A stretch of 18,207 nucleotides of DNA from Peptococcaceae bacterium. Its GTDB lineage: Bacteria; Bacillota; Peptococcia; Peptococcales; Peptococcaceae. Positions 6,939 through 14,705 of the stretch are shown here, piece after piece (the stretch's first letter is position 1; every line of letters starts with the position of its first letter). The position numbers were made by a program, and so were the translations under genes. The stretch lies in contig CAAEKP010000162.1 of assembly GCA_900756555.1 (NCBI GenBank), positions 1-18,207 on the forward strand, written 5' to 3'. The notes beneath the pieces are model-generated. The model was given only the letters and a program-made list of their open reading frames with translations, was not told the DNA's origin and searched no databases.

Positions 6939-7014
6939 AATAAGGTCTTCCTCCTCCCTGCTAGACGTTCTTAACTTACCCTTTGTAAGACAGCGGACCG
7001 TCCTTCTCAAAACA
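6939..7014 (-). promoter_or_regulatory. rplS 5' leader, possible L19 autoregulatory RNA
   Basis: The predicted transcript has about 75 nt before the rplS start. It contains a hairpin CTTAC/GTAAG (6975-6989) and a GACG...CGTC pairing that could enclose it, followed by the GGAGGAGG ribosome binding site. L19 leader RNAs that bind their own product are known in Bacillota. The layout fits, but I cannot match the published consensus by eye. Confidence 0.35.
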
Positions 7015-7020
7015 AGAGTT

Positions 7021-7049
7021 ATTATAACAGGGATTGTCTATCATGGCAA
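7021..7049 (-). promoter_or_regulatory. Promoter of rplS
   Basis: On the minus strand TTGCCA (7044-7049) and TATAAT (7021-7026) are 17 bp apart, and TGT stands directly before the -10 box, an extended -10. This is a near-consensus housekeeping-sigma promoter, as expected for a ribosomal protein gene. Confidence 0.85.
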
Positions 7050-7149
7050 GAGATTTTTTTCATTTTTTTGCATGATTTTGACCATATTTTATCAGCTTCA
7101 TTTATATGAGCTATTTTGCAAAGCAGACCGGTCAGCGGATGTCCTTATT

Positions 7150-7746
7150 TTAACAGGTCCAGGGCGCCATGTCCAGCTTCACAAAATAGCCCTGATTATG
7201 GCTGCACACCGGGCAGGTTTCCGGCACCTGCCGGCCACTGTGCAGATGACCGCAGTTCAGGCACATCCACACCTCATCCTGCGGCGCGGCAAACAGCTGA
7301 TTTTGCTCCATCAAGCGTGCTATGTGCTGGAATCGTTTGGCGTGGCTCTGCTCAATCCGGGCAATCATCTGGAACGACGCCGCCACTTTGGGGTAGCCCT
7401 CCTCCTGGGCTGCTTTGGCAAAAGCAGGATAAACCGATTCAAATTCTTCTAGCTCATTGTGCTCTGCCATGTGCAGTAAATCTAACAAATTGTCGGCAAT
7501 ATCAATGGGATAGGTGCCGTCAATGCCAATCGTCTGTCCGGCCAGCTGGCTTAAATGGTCATAGAACACTTTGGCGTGCGCCTGCTCCTGATTGGCTGTG
7601 AAAGTGAAAATCTCCTTTAAAACCGGCATTTTTGCTGTGCCAGCCTGCTCAGCGGCAAAGGTGTAACGATTGCGCGCCTGGCTCTCCCCGGCGAAAGCCC
7701 GCATCAGGTTTTCTTTAGTTTTACTGCTCTGAAAGTCCATGGACAT
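7150..7746 (-). CDS. rbr: Rubrerythrin
   Basis: A 198-residue non-haem iron peroxidase that reduces hydrogen peroxide in the cytoplasm of anaerobes, taking electrons through its rubredoxin-like domain. The ferritin-like four-helix part (1-150) contains the di-iron ligands: Glu21 in GESQARNRY, Glu54 and His57 in NQEQAH, a glutamate around 95-101, and Glu132 with His135 in IEQSHAKRF. The C-terminal domain has CLNCGH (Cys162, Cys165) and CPVC (Cys178, Cys181), which hold the FeCys4 centre. AAGGAGGG lies 6 nt before the ATG. The gene is transcribed divergently from DUF1836-degV; I could not identify a convincing promoter or a PerR box. No terminator is obvious before rplS. Confidence 0.95.
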   Translation of the reverse strand: MSMDFQSSKTKENLMRAFAGESQARNRYTFAAEQAGTAKMPVLKEIFTFTANQEQAHAKVFYDHLSQLAGQTIGIDGTYPIDIADNLLDLLHMAEHNELEEFESVYPAFAKAAQEEGYPKVAASFQMIARIEQSHAKRFQHIARLMEQNQLFAAPQDEVWMCLNCGHLHSGRQVPETCPVCSHNQGYFVKLDMAPWTC

Positions 7747-7862
7747 AAAAAACCCTCCTTGTTAAATTGGAAACCTTACTTTTCCATCTGGCAGTAGTAT
7801 GAAACAATCTCCACTTTTTTATACAATTTTGCTTTTCTGTCTAGCTGGTTTTACTTACTAGA

Positions 7863-7891
7863 TTGACGAATGCTGACATTTGGGATAAAAT
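7863..7891 (+). promoter_or_regulatory. Promoter of the DUF1836-degV operon
   Basis: TTGACG (7863-7868) and TAAAAT (7886-7891) are separated by 17 bp, 22 bp before the start codon of the DUF1836 gene. The start site would be near 7898, leaving a short leader with the AAGGAGGGG ribosome binding site. Confidence 0.75.
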
Positions 7892-7913
7892 GTATCTATA
7901 AGGAGGGGATATT

Positions 7914-8492
7914 ATGTCAGAAACAGAACCACAGCTTCTGGCCTGGATGGAAGAATTGCAGCAATATCATCTGCCGCGCTGGGAAGAATTGCCCGACATT
8001 GAACTGTATATGGATCAGGTGATCACCCTGATTGAGCGCTATCTGTCACCTCTAGTGGGTCAGATGGGCGGCAAAGTGATTACACCAGCCATGATTAATA
8101 ACTATGTAAAACTGGCGATTATGCCCAAACCAAATAAAAAACGCTATGCCCGCGTGCATTTAGCTTATCTGATTGTCATTACCATTTTGAAACAGGTTCT
8201 GCTGATTCCAGATATCAAGCAGGGCATTTTTTTACAGGCAAATATCAACGGCATTTCCGATGCCTACAACTTATTCTGTGAGGAGCAGGAGGACGCTATA
8301 CAGGCTATGATTACCACCTACAGCAGCCAGCCTGCCACAATCTCCATGGAACAGGTAGCGCTGAACCGTTTGGGGCTGCACATGGCCTGCGTCTCCTTTG
8401 CCAGCAAAATTTTTACGGAAAAAATTATCTTTTTGCGGATGCAGGAGCATACAAAACAAGAACATTCAAAAACAGAAAAGAAGGTGCTGTAA
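7914..8492 (+). CDS. DUF1836 domain protein
   Basis: A 192-residue helical protein of the DUF1836 family, recognised by WEELPDIELYMDQVI (about 23-37), the ITPAMINNYVK segment (about 60-70), KPNKKRYARVHLAYLI and LKQVLLIPDIKQGI. The ITPAMINNYVK helix resembles the recognition region of MerR-like winged helices, so a DNA-binding role is possible; this is an inference. The family is common in Bacillota and uncharacterised. AAGGAGGGG precedes the ATG. The stop codon is followed directly by the degV start with no intervening base, implying translational coupling and a shared role or regulation with degV. The last 20 residues are a charged, low-complexity tail. Confidence 0.85.
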   Translation: MSETEPQLLAWMEELQQYHLPRWEELPDIELYMDQVITLIERYLSPLVGQMGGKVITPAMINNYVKLAIMPKPNKKRYARVHLAYLIVITILKQVLLIPDIKQGIFLQANINGISDAYNLFCEEQEDAIQAMITTYSSQPATISMEQVALNRLGLHMACVSFASKIFTEKIIFLRMQEHTKQEHSKTEKKVL

Positions 8493-9359
8493 ATGTCTAT
8501 AACTGATAAAATTGCTATTTTGATTGACTCTGGTACCGATGTACCACCAGAATATATTGAAAAATATCATATGTTCGTGGCGCCCTTAAAAATTATTTTC
8601 AGCGATGGTGAGTATGCCGACGGCGTTGATTTAACTGCGGCGGAAATGTATCGCCGCCTGCCGCTGGAGGTGCCCAAAACATCTCTGCCCAGCGCGGAAT
8701 CAGTGCTGCGTATCTTAAATCAGATTCGCGCCGAGGGTTACAGTAAAGTGCTGGTGGTTACCATTTCCAGCGGGCTGAGCGGCACGCACAATATGTTCAA
8801 GCTGCTGGCCAGCAATATGAAAGATCTTGATATGTATGTGTATGACACCAAAAATATCGCCATCGGCAGCGGCTTCTCCGCCATTCAGGCTGCCGAGTAT
8901 CTGGCAGAAGGCATGGATTGGGAAACGCTGAAGCAAACCTTAGAGGCCAACACCAGCAAATCCAAAGTGTTTTTCTGTCTGGATACACTGGAATATCTTA
9001 AAAAGGGCGGCCGCATTGGTCTGGTTACTGCCATGCTGGGCACTGCGCTCAACCTCAAACCAATCATCTCCTGCAATCCAGAAGGCGTGTACTACACCAT
9101 GGCCAAGGTGCGTGGTCGCCATCAGTCGCTGAAAAAAATCATGGATTTGGCAGAACAGTACGCAGGCACCTCCAAACACTACAACGTGGCTCTCATCGGC
9201 AGCGGCAAGCTGGGGCTGGATGATGCCGCCTCCATTCGTGAGGAAGTAATAAAGCGGTTTCCGCACTGCAATATGCTTATCGAAGGCGAATTAGGCTGCT
9301 GTTTGGGCGTTCATGTAGGCCCTGGTCTGGTGGGCGTAGGCATCCAGATTTTAGATTAG
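8493..9359 (+). CDS. degV: DegV family fatty-acid-binding protein
   Basis: A 288-residue DegV protein. DegV/FakB proteins bind a fatty acid and, where FakA is present, present it for phosphorylation so that it can enter phospholipid synthesis. Family motifs are DSGTDVPPE (12-20), TSLPSAE (63-69, the usual TSQPS region), SSGLSGTHN (92-100), LEYLKKGGRIG, and the C-terminal GVHVGPGLVGVG. The ATG abuts the DUF1836 stop, with AAGG about 8 nt upstream inside that gene. No fakA-like kinase gene lies in this window, so the partner must be elsewhere. The operon ends at the hairpin at 9384-9418. Confidence 0.95.
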   Translation: MSITDKIAILIDSGTDVPPEYIEKYHMFVAPLKIIFSDGEYADGVDLTAAEMYRRLPLEVPKTSLPSAESVLRILNQIRAEGYSKVLVVTISSGLSGTHNMFKLLASNMKDLDMYVYDTKNIAIGSGFSAIQAAEYLAEGMDWETLKQTLEANTSKSKVFFCLDTLEYLKKGGRIGLVTAMLGTALNLKPIISCNPEGVYYTMAKVRGRHQSLKKIMDLAEQYAGTSKHYNVALIGSGKLGLDDAASIREEVIKRFPHCNMLIEGELGCCLGVHVGPGLVGVGIQILD

Positions 9360-9383
9360 AGTTTCATAACGGCATATAAATAA

Positions 9384-9430
9384 GGGACTACTGCAACATA
9401 ATCTGCTGCGGTAGTCCCGTTTGATTTTAT
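9384..9430 (+). terminator. Terminator between convergent degV and ppk
   Basis: GGGACTAC (9384-9391) pairs perfectly with GTAGTCCC (9411-9418) around a 19-nt loop, followed by a T-rich stretch. Read on the minus strand the stem is followed by TTATTTAT, so it may also end the ppk transcript arriving from the other side. Confidence 0.8.
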
Positions 9431-9440
9431 TTCTTATTTA

Positions 9441-11669
9441 TTACTTCTTATTTTTGCGGCCTTTCTTTTTAATGAAACCGTATTGCAGTTTCATCTGCTT
9501 TTTAGATTTTTCCTTCTTCTTGTCCTTCGCTTTATTTTTGGCCTTTTTTGCCGCTTTAGCTTTTTTCTCTTCCAATTCTTGTTTCTGCAATTTCTTTTGA
9601 GCTTTCTGTGTTTTTATGGCGAAATAATCAAACAATTCTATCTGGCTGTCAATGACAGGTTCATCTTCCATACGCTGCGGCTTCTGATAATTGCCATCGG
9701 CGTCCATGGTACGCAGTTTGCGGTTGTCGGACAGATAGCACTCCAGCATCTGATTTAGTGTTTTCTTCACGCCGTCGTCCAGCACTTCCACCGCTACTTC
9801 CACACGATAATCCATATTTCTGGTCATCCAGTCAGCGGAACCGATGTACATACGCTGCCGTTTGCCCGTACCAAAGGAGAAGATGCGGGAATGTTCCAGA
9901 TAGCGTCCCACAATGCTCTTAATGGTAATGTTATCACTGATGCCCGGAATCCCTGCCTGCAAGCAGCAAATACCCCGTACCAGCAGAATCACTTCCACAC
10001 CGGCTTGCGACGCTTCTATTAATTTATCAATCATTTCTTTATGGCTCAGCGAGTTTGTTTTAATCACAATCCGTGCCTGCCCGCCAGTCTGCGCATAAAT
10101 GATTTCTTCATCAATCAGATTCATCAGCGGTTTTTTCATCTGTTCCGGTGCCACCAGCAAATAGCGGGAATGCTTTACAAACTGCCCCAGAGATAATGCC
10201 TGGAACACTTCCACTGCTTCTCTGCCGATATCCTCATTGGCGGTAATCAACGATAAGTCGGTGTAAAGATGGGCTGTTTTTTCATTGTAGTTTCCAGTAC
10301 CAATCTGGGTGATATAGCGAATTTTATCCCGCGAGCGATAGGTCATAACCATCAGTTTGGAGTGTACTTTGTAATGTTCTACACCGTAAATAACCGTACA
10401 GCCTGCTTCCTCCAGCTTTTTGGAGCAGTCAATGTTGTGCTGCTCATCAAAGCGCGCCCGCAGTTCTACCAGCACCAGCACATCTTTGCCGTTTTCGGCG
10501 GCACGCACCAGCGCGTTCACAATACGACTGTTGGAGGCCAGCCGATACAGTGTAATTTTAATCGAAATCAGGTCAGGGTCAATGGCCGCCTGTTCCAGCA
10601 AATCAATAAAAGGTGACATACTGTGATAGGGATAGGCGAGCAGTAAATCGCCGTTCTGCTCAATCTGCTGAATCATAGGGCGGCGACGGTTAATGCCCGG
10701 CGCTTCTACGGAATGAATCGGTGTGTAGAACAATTCCGGATGATCCTCCAACCCGTCAAAACCGCCAAAGCAGAAGGACAGATCCAACGGCGCCTGCTCA
10801 ATGATAAATTCCCGCTCGGTCAGCTGTAATTTGTTGCACAGATATTGCCAAATATCCTGCTGCACCGGCTTGGAAAATTGCAGCCGCACCGCAGCCTGCT
10901 TGTTGCGCCGTTTTAGCAGCTGCTCCATCACCAGCCGCCAGTCGATATCTTCATCATACAGGCCTTCGTCCATGTCCATATCCCCGTTGCGGGTTACGCG
11001 GAACACAAAGCTTTCTTCTACGGCATCGTTGAAAATTTGCGGCATGTAATGGGAAATCACATCTTCAATTAAAATAAAATAGTGCTTTTCATGGTCGGCG
11101 CTGTGGAAGGTCAGCTTGCGCGGAAACTGCGGCGATACTGGCACAATACCCAAATGCTCGTCAACGTTTTTCATGCGTGCGCCGATATACATTTCTTCGT
11201 TATTCAAAAATGGAAACGGATGTCGATTGTTAATGATTAATGGGGACAACAATGGAAACAATTCTGCCCGGAAATAGGCGTCAATCTGCTCTTGCAGCCA
11301 GGGCTCTGCTGTATCAAAATCTACCTGATAATAGTTATACTGCTCCAGCTCCGCAATGATTTCATCATAGGCAGCGCCAAGCCGCTGGGATAATTTGCAG
11401 ACCTCCTGAAAAATCATATCCAGCTGTTGCTGGGCGTTCATGCCGGTTTTTTTATCAATAATTTCTTCGTCCAGCGTACTCTCATCAAATAGAGAGCCTA
11501 CCCGTACCATAAAGAATTCATCCAGGTTTGAGGCAAAAATCGCCACAAATTTGATACGTTCCAACAAAGGATTATAAGGGTCTTCCGCTTCTTCTAAAAC
11601 ACGTTCATTAAATTTCAGCCAGCTTTTTTCCCGATTAATATAACGGAGTGTTTCCTCATTCTGCTGCAT
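9441..11669 (-). CDS. ppk1: Polyphosphate kinase 1
   Basis: A 742-residue enzyme that reversibly transfers the gamma-phosphate of ATP to growing inorganic polyphosphate. The N domain opens with YINREKSWLKFNERVLEEA and NLDEFFMVRVGSL. The catalytic half has the autophosphorylated histidine in YKVHSKLMVM (His436), GTGNYNEKTAHLYTDLSL with a second conserved His (467), and HSRIFSFG (His593). The last 57 residues (686-742) are an extreme tail with 26 lysines, far beyond the usual C-terminus. The ATG at 11669 has GGAGG 8 nt upstream, better than the upstream in-frame start at 11693. It overlaps the end of ppx by 14 bp, so the two are translationally coupled. The transcript likely ends at the shared hairpin near 9384-9418. 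Confidence 0.96.
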   Translation of the reverse strand: MQQNEETLRYINREKSWLKFNERVLEEAEDPYNPLLERIKFVAIFASNLDEFFMVRVGSLFDESTLDEEIIDKKTGMNAQQQLDMIFQEVCKLSQRLGAAYDEIIAELEQYNYYQVDFDTAEPWLQEQIDAYFRAELFPLLSPLIINNRHPFPFLNNEEMYIGARMKNVDEHLGIVPVSPQFPRKLTFHSADHEKHYFILIEDVISHYMPQIFNDAVEESFVFRVTRNGDMDMDEGLYDEDIDWRLVMEQLLKRRNKQAAVRLQFSKPVQQDIWQYLCNKLQLTEREFIIEQAPLDLSFCFGGFDGLEDHPELFYTPIHSVEAPGINRRRPMIQQIEQNGDLLLAYPYHSMSPFIDLLEQAAIDPDLISIKITLYRLASNSRIVNALVRAAENGKDVLVLVELRARFDEQHNIDCSKKLEEAGCTVIYGVEHYKVHSKLMVMTYRSRDKIRYITQIGTGNYNEKTAHLYTDLSLITANEDIGREAVEVFQALSLGQFVKHSRYLLVAPEQMKKPLMNLIDEEIIYAQTGGQARIVIKTNSLSHKEMIDKLIEASQAGVEVILLVRGICCLQAGIPGISDNITIKSIVGRYLEHSRIFSFGTGKRQRMYIGSADWMTRNMDYRVEVAVEVLDDGVKKTLNQMLECYLSDNRKLRTMDADGNYQKPQRMEDEPVIDSQIELFDYFAIKTQKAQKKLQKQELEEKKAKAAKKAKNKAKDKKKEKSKKQMKLQYGFIKKKGRKNKK

Positions 11670-12588
11670 GCTGGTTTCCTCCCTCCAGAACATTGGTAAT
11701 TAAAAATCCCTCGCGAATGCCTTCCTTGATAACACATACTTTTTTGACACCTGTATATTCTGCAACTGTTAAGATAGCCAATAAGCCTGGCAGCAAAGAG
11801 CAGAGCCGTTCCGGGAAAAGACGATTGATAATGCGCACCCCCTGCAGCCCCAGCTCCTGCACGGTTTTCAGCAGTTCTTTCAGCTGCGGCACCGTCATGG
11901 TGATGCCATCTTCATCCTTGCTCAAGCCCTGTAAGCTCAGAAACAGTTTGGCGCAGGCACGTCCTGTACCGCCAATCACATACAGCGTATCCTGCCCGGT
12001 TTTGGTAAAATCCGGCCCCTGCTGCAATAAGCTGCGCACCTGCTTGCAGATGGTATTGCGCTCTTTGGCTGAAGGCAATACGCCATTGACACACTGATTA
12101 TATAAGCGCAGACAGCCAATTTCATAGCTGGCGCTGTCCAGCAGCTTATCATCCTGATATAAAAATACCTGTCCGCTGCCGCCGCCCAAATCCAGCCCCA
12201 GTGCTTTGCTCTGTTTCAGATAGTGTTTTAAACAGACATAATCATAATATGCTTCTTCCTGCCCGGATATGACTGTAATTTTTACATCGGTCTGCTGTTC
12301 CACAGCGCGCAGCACTGCTTCGCCATTTTTTAAAGAGCGCAGCGCTGATGTGGCAAAGTAAAATGTTTTTTCACAGGGCAGCGCCGTAAACAGCCGCCGC
12401 AAGCTTTCTACCGCCTGAGTCAGCCGCACAATACCTTCTTCACTCAATGTCTGATCTTCCACATAACTGATAATTTCCGCGTATTCTTTCTCCGATAAAA
12501 CTTTTTTCCACTTGCCGCCCTCCAGCTCATATACCACCGCGTGAATGGTGTTTGAGCCAATATCCATCAGGCCATAACGCATACCCAT
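11656..12588 (-). CDS. ppx: Ppx/GppA family exopolyphosphatase (short form)
   Basis: A 310-residue member of the ASKHA phosphatase family that removes terminal phosphates from polyphosphate or from pppGpp. Motifs are DIGSNT (9-14, phosphate 1 loop), FATSALR (78-84), SGQEEA (108-113), LDLGGGSGQ (132-140, phosphate 2 loop) and a GGTGR segment near 210. The E. coli enzymes carry an added HD-like C-terminal domain; this protein lacks it. The start codon has AGGA 7 nt upstream. Its neighbours, a phosphate transporter upstream and polyphosphate kinase overlapping downstream, favour an exopolyphosphatase over a guanosine pentaphosphatase role, but sequence alone does not decide. Confidence 0.92.
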   Translation of the reverse strand: MGMRYGLMDIGSNTIHAVVYELEGGKWKKVLSEKEYAEIISYVEDQTLSEEGIVRLTQAVESLRRLFTALPCEKTFYFATSALRSLKNGEAVLRAVEQQTDVKITVISGQEEAYYDYVCLKHYLKQSKALGLDLGGGSGQVFLYQDDKLLDSASYEIGCLRLYNQCVNGVLPSAKERNTICKQVRSLLQQGPDFTKTGQDTLYVIGGTGRACAKLFLSLQGLSKDEDGITMTVPQLKELLKTVQELGLQGVRIINRLFPERLCSLLPGLLAILTVAEYTGVKKVCVIKEGIREGFLITNVLEGGNQHAAE

Positions 12589-12639
12589 CTCTTCTTCCTG
12601 TTTCTGTTTTTCTTATCTATTTTTTATCTATTACTTTCT

Positions 12640-12668
12640 ATTATACCTCTATTATTTATTCTTTTCAA
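12640..12668 (-). promoter_or_regulatory. Internal promoter for ppx-ppk
   Basis: On the minus strand TTGAAA (12663-12668, inside the last codons of the transporter gene) and TATAAT (12640-12645) are exactly 17 bp apart. Transcription would begin about 45 nt before ppx. This would let ppx and ppk be expressed at a basal level independently of the Pho-type promoter of the transporter. Confidence 0.65.
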
Positions 12669-14343
12669 CGGTCATCATACCCTTCTGATTTTCCATCATA
12701 AATGCAGCAATATTGGTACAATAATCGCCAATTCGCTCTAAATTGTGCAGAATTTCTGTGTACACCACAGTCATCTCCGGTGTGCAGATTCCTTCATTTA
12801 AGCGATTTAAGTGCTGTTTGCGCAGGCGATGTTCCAGCTGATTGATGCTGGTTTCCGTTTCCACCACTGCCGCAGCAGCAGTCATGTCCTGATCCCGCAG
12901 CACCGCTGTGATGTTTTCCACCATGCTTTCCACCAGCTCGAAAGGCCCGCTCATTTCTTCCAGAGCCGCTTCCGAGAAAGAAGCGTTTTTCCCTTTTTTC
13001 TGCTTCATTTTGTGTACAATGCTGGCACAGCTGTCACTGATTCGCTCAACATTGCTGGATACTTCCATAATGCCCGCCAGACGGATACTCTGTTCTTCAT
13101 TCAGATAACCGGTGGTGAACAGCGTGGACATATACCGCACAATTTTTCCTTGCAGCAGGTCAATGTTATCTTCCTCCTGCAAAACCGTGGCAATGGCTTC
13201 CTGATTATCGTGCAGCACGCCTTTGCGAGTATCGCGCAGCATATCAGAAACCAGACTGTTTACATGACCAATTTCCTGCATCACCAGATGCATTGCAAAT
13301 TCCGGCTGATCCAGCAGACGTTCATCAATATACTGTAACTGACCTGCTTCCACTTCTGTGTGATCATCCCCGGGAATGATGGTCATCACGATTTTTACCA
13401 TCAGAGGCAGCAGCGGAATCCAGATTAAAGTGTTGGTCACGTTAAACAAGGTGTGCGCGTTGGCAATCTGACGGGAAATCACGTCCACTTCTGCTCCCAC
13501 CGGTGAGATTGTCTGCACCAGCCAGGCAAACTGTGGAATAAACCAGATGAAAATAAAGGTACCTGTGATATTAAAAATACTGTGCGAAATTGCTGTTCGC
13601 TTTGCGTTCTTTGATTGGCCAATGCAAGCCAGCAGTGCGGTGATGGTGGTACCAATGTTATCCCCAAACAGAATCGGGATAGCCCCCTGCAACCCTAAAA
13701 TACTGCTCACACCGTCCGGGCCTACCTGCGAGGCAAAGTTCTGTAATACGGCGATAGTAGCGCTGCTGCTCTGCACCACAACGGTCATCAGAGTACCCAC
13801 CAGTACACCCAGGATAGGCACATCGGCTACCTGTTCAATCAGGTTGACAAAAACAGGGCTGGCTGCCAGTGGTTTCATAACATCGCCCATGGTATCAATC
13901 CCTAAAAAGAGCAGACCAAAGGCAAAGATCGTTTCCCCAATGTATTTAATATTTTCTTTTTTGGCAAAAAAGTAAATCAGGAAGCCAATCACAATAATCG
14001 GCCAGATATAATCGCTGATTTTAAAGGCAATCAGCTGGGCAGTCATGGTTGTCCCAATATTAGCGCCAAAAATAATGGAGATTGCCTGCGGCAGTTTTAA
14101 CAAGCCAGCACTGACAAAGCCAATAGCCATTACAGTGGTGGCACTACTGCTCTGCAGCACTGCGGTGGTAATCGCGCCGGCCAGCACACCCATAACAGCG
14201 TTCTTTGTCAATAAGCCTAAAATGTAACGCATCTTTTCCCCGGCAACCTTTTGCAGCCCTTCGCTCATCATGTTCATGCCAAACAAAAAGATTGCCAGCC
14301 CACCGAATAACCCAAACAACGTTTTTACAATTTCGTTTTCCAT
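12652..14343 (-). CDS. Na+/phosphate cotransporter with PhoU-like domain
   Basis: A 563-residue inner-membrane transporter of the Na/Pi cotransporter II (NptA-like) family. It has the inverted duplication typical of the family: QSSSATT (64-70) with GANIGTT (93-99), and again QSSSATI (191-197) with GDNIGTT (227-233). The hydrophobic portion spans roughly residues 1-325 with about eight or more membrane segments. A cytoplasmic helical PhoU-like domain follows to the end, including SNVERISDSC and LHNLERIGDYCTNIA. It takes up phosphate with sodium, or exports it in some members. GGAGG is 6 nt before the ATG at 14343, while the ATG at 14349 abuts it. It is first in an operon with ppx and ppk and sits behind a Pho-box-like array, which points to Pi uptake under limitation. 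Confidence 0.93.
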   Translation of the reverse strand: MENEIVKTLFGLFGGLAIFLFGMNMMSEGLQKVAGEKMRYILGLLTKNAVMGVLAGAITTAVLQSSSATTVMAIGFVSAGLLKLPQAISIIFGANIGTTMTAQLIAFKISDYIWPIIVIGFLIYFFAKKENIKYIGETIFAFGLLFLGIDTMGDVMKPLAASPVFVNLIEQVADVPILGVLVGTLMTVVVQSSSATIAVLQNFASQVGPDGVSSILGLQGAIPILFGDNIGTTITALLACIGQSKNAKRTAISHSIFNITGTFIFIWFIPQFAWLVQTISPVGAEVDVISRQIANAHTLFNVTNTLIWIPLLPLMVKIVMTIIPGDDHTEVEAGQLQYIDERLLDQPEFAMHLVMQEIGHVNSLVSDMLRDTRKGVLHDNQEAIATVLQEEDNIDLLQGKIVRYMSTLFTTGYLNEEQSIRLAGIMEVSSNVERISDSCASIVHKMKQKKGKNASFSEAALEEMSGPFELVESMVENITAVLRDQDMTAAAAVVETETSINQLEHRLRKQHLNRLNEGICTPEMTVVYTEILHNLERIGDYCTNIAAFMMENQKGMMTVEKNK

Positions 14344-14397
14344 CTTCATCCTCCAAAAAATTTTAATAAATTTCGTAGTTTTTTGTCCCTGAGCACA

Positions 14398-14451
14398 ATT
14401 ATAAAATACGATGCGAAAATTCTTTGAAAGTTTATGTAAAATCTATGTAAA
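14398..14451 (-). promoter_or_regulatory. Pho-box-like repeats and promoter of the phosphate operon
   Basis: On the minus strand three hexamers, TTTACA (14446-14451), TTTACA (14435-14440) and TTTCAA (14424-14429), recur at an exact 11-bp period. This matches the spacing of PhoP/PhoB direct-repeat boxes, which in Bacillota resemble TT(A/T/C)ACA. A -10 box TATAAT (14398-14403) lies 20 bp downstream, and no good -35 is present, as expected for an activator-dependent promoter. The gene it serves encodes a phosphate transporter. Confidence 0.75.
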
Positions 14452-14705
14452 GTCGTATATGTGTTGTCTATATGTAGGAAAAGTTTTGTTTTTGCGTAAG
14501 AACAAATGAAAAACATTTCCCTTTGGGGGATCTACTTTGGCAAGGTCTTCAGCGCATTGGCACAGAAAAATATGCTTCAAACGCGCTGACAAATAGGCAA
14601 AGACCGAGCGGGGATCGCGAGACGGCACGCCTTTCTGGTGTCGTCCGCCCGTACCCCCTACCCGACCAGAAAAGCGTCGGGCAAATCATGAAAAGGTATT
14701 GCTCT
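14452..14705. other. Intergenic stretch with hairpin repeat element
   Basis: No gene is supported here. A plus-strand frame at 14523-14729 lacks a ribosome binding site and is largely translated repeat. The AT-rich part next to the Pho box (14452-14520) may hold upstream promoter sequence; the remainder carries the two-hairpin element at 14621-14683. No terminator for the gene ending at 14706 is evident. Confidence 0.6.
14621..14683 (+). repeat. Dispersed hairpin element, copy B (two inverted hairpins)
   Basis: The first hairpin is GACGGCAC/GTGTCGTC (14621-14628 with 14638-14645, one G-T pair) around loop GCCTTTCTG. The second is CCCGAC/GTCGGG (14661-14666 with 14676-14681) around loop CAGAAAAGC. 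The loops are inverted versions of each other, differing by one base, so the unit is itself an imperfect inverted repeat with ends ACGCCTTTCTGGT and ACCAGAAAAGCGT. The second hairpin and its upstream flank match copy A at 160-205, with a compensatory change in the stem. Confidence 0.65.

Noticed and set aside
7747..7862. Rubrerythrin promoter and PerR operator
   Set aside because: A TATAAA and a TAGACA are present on the minus strand but only 14 bp apart, and no PerR-type palindrome is seen, so no site is called.
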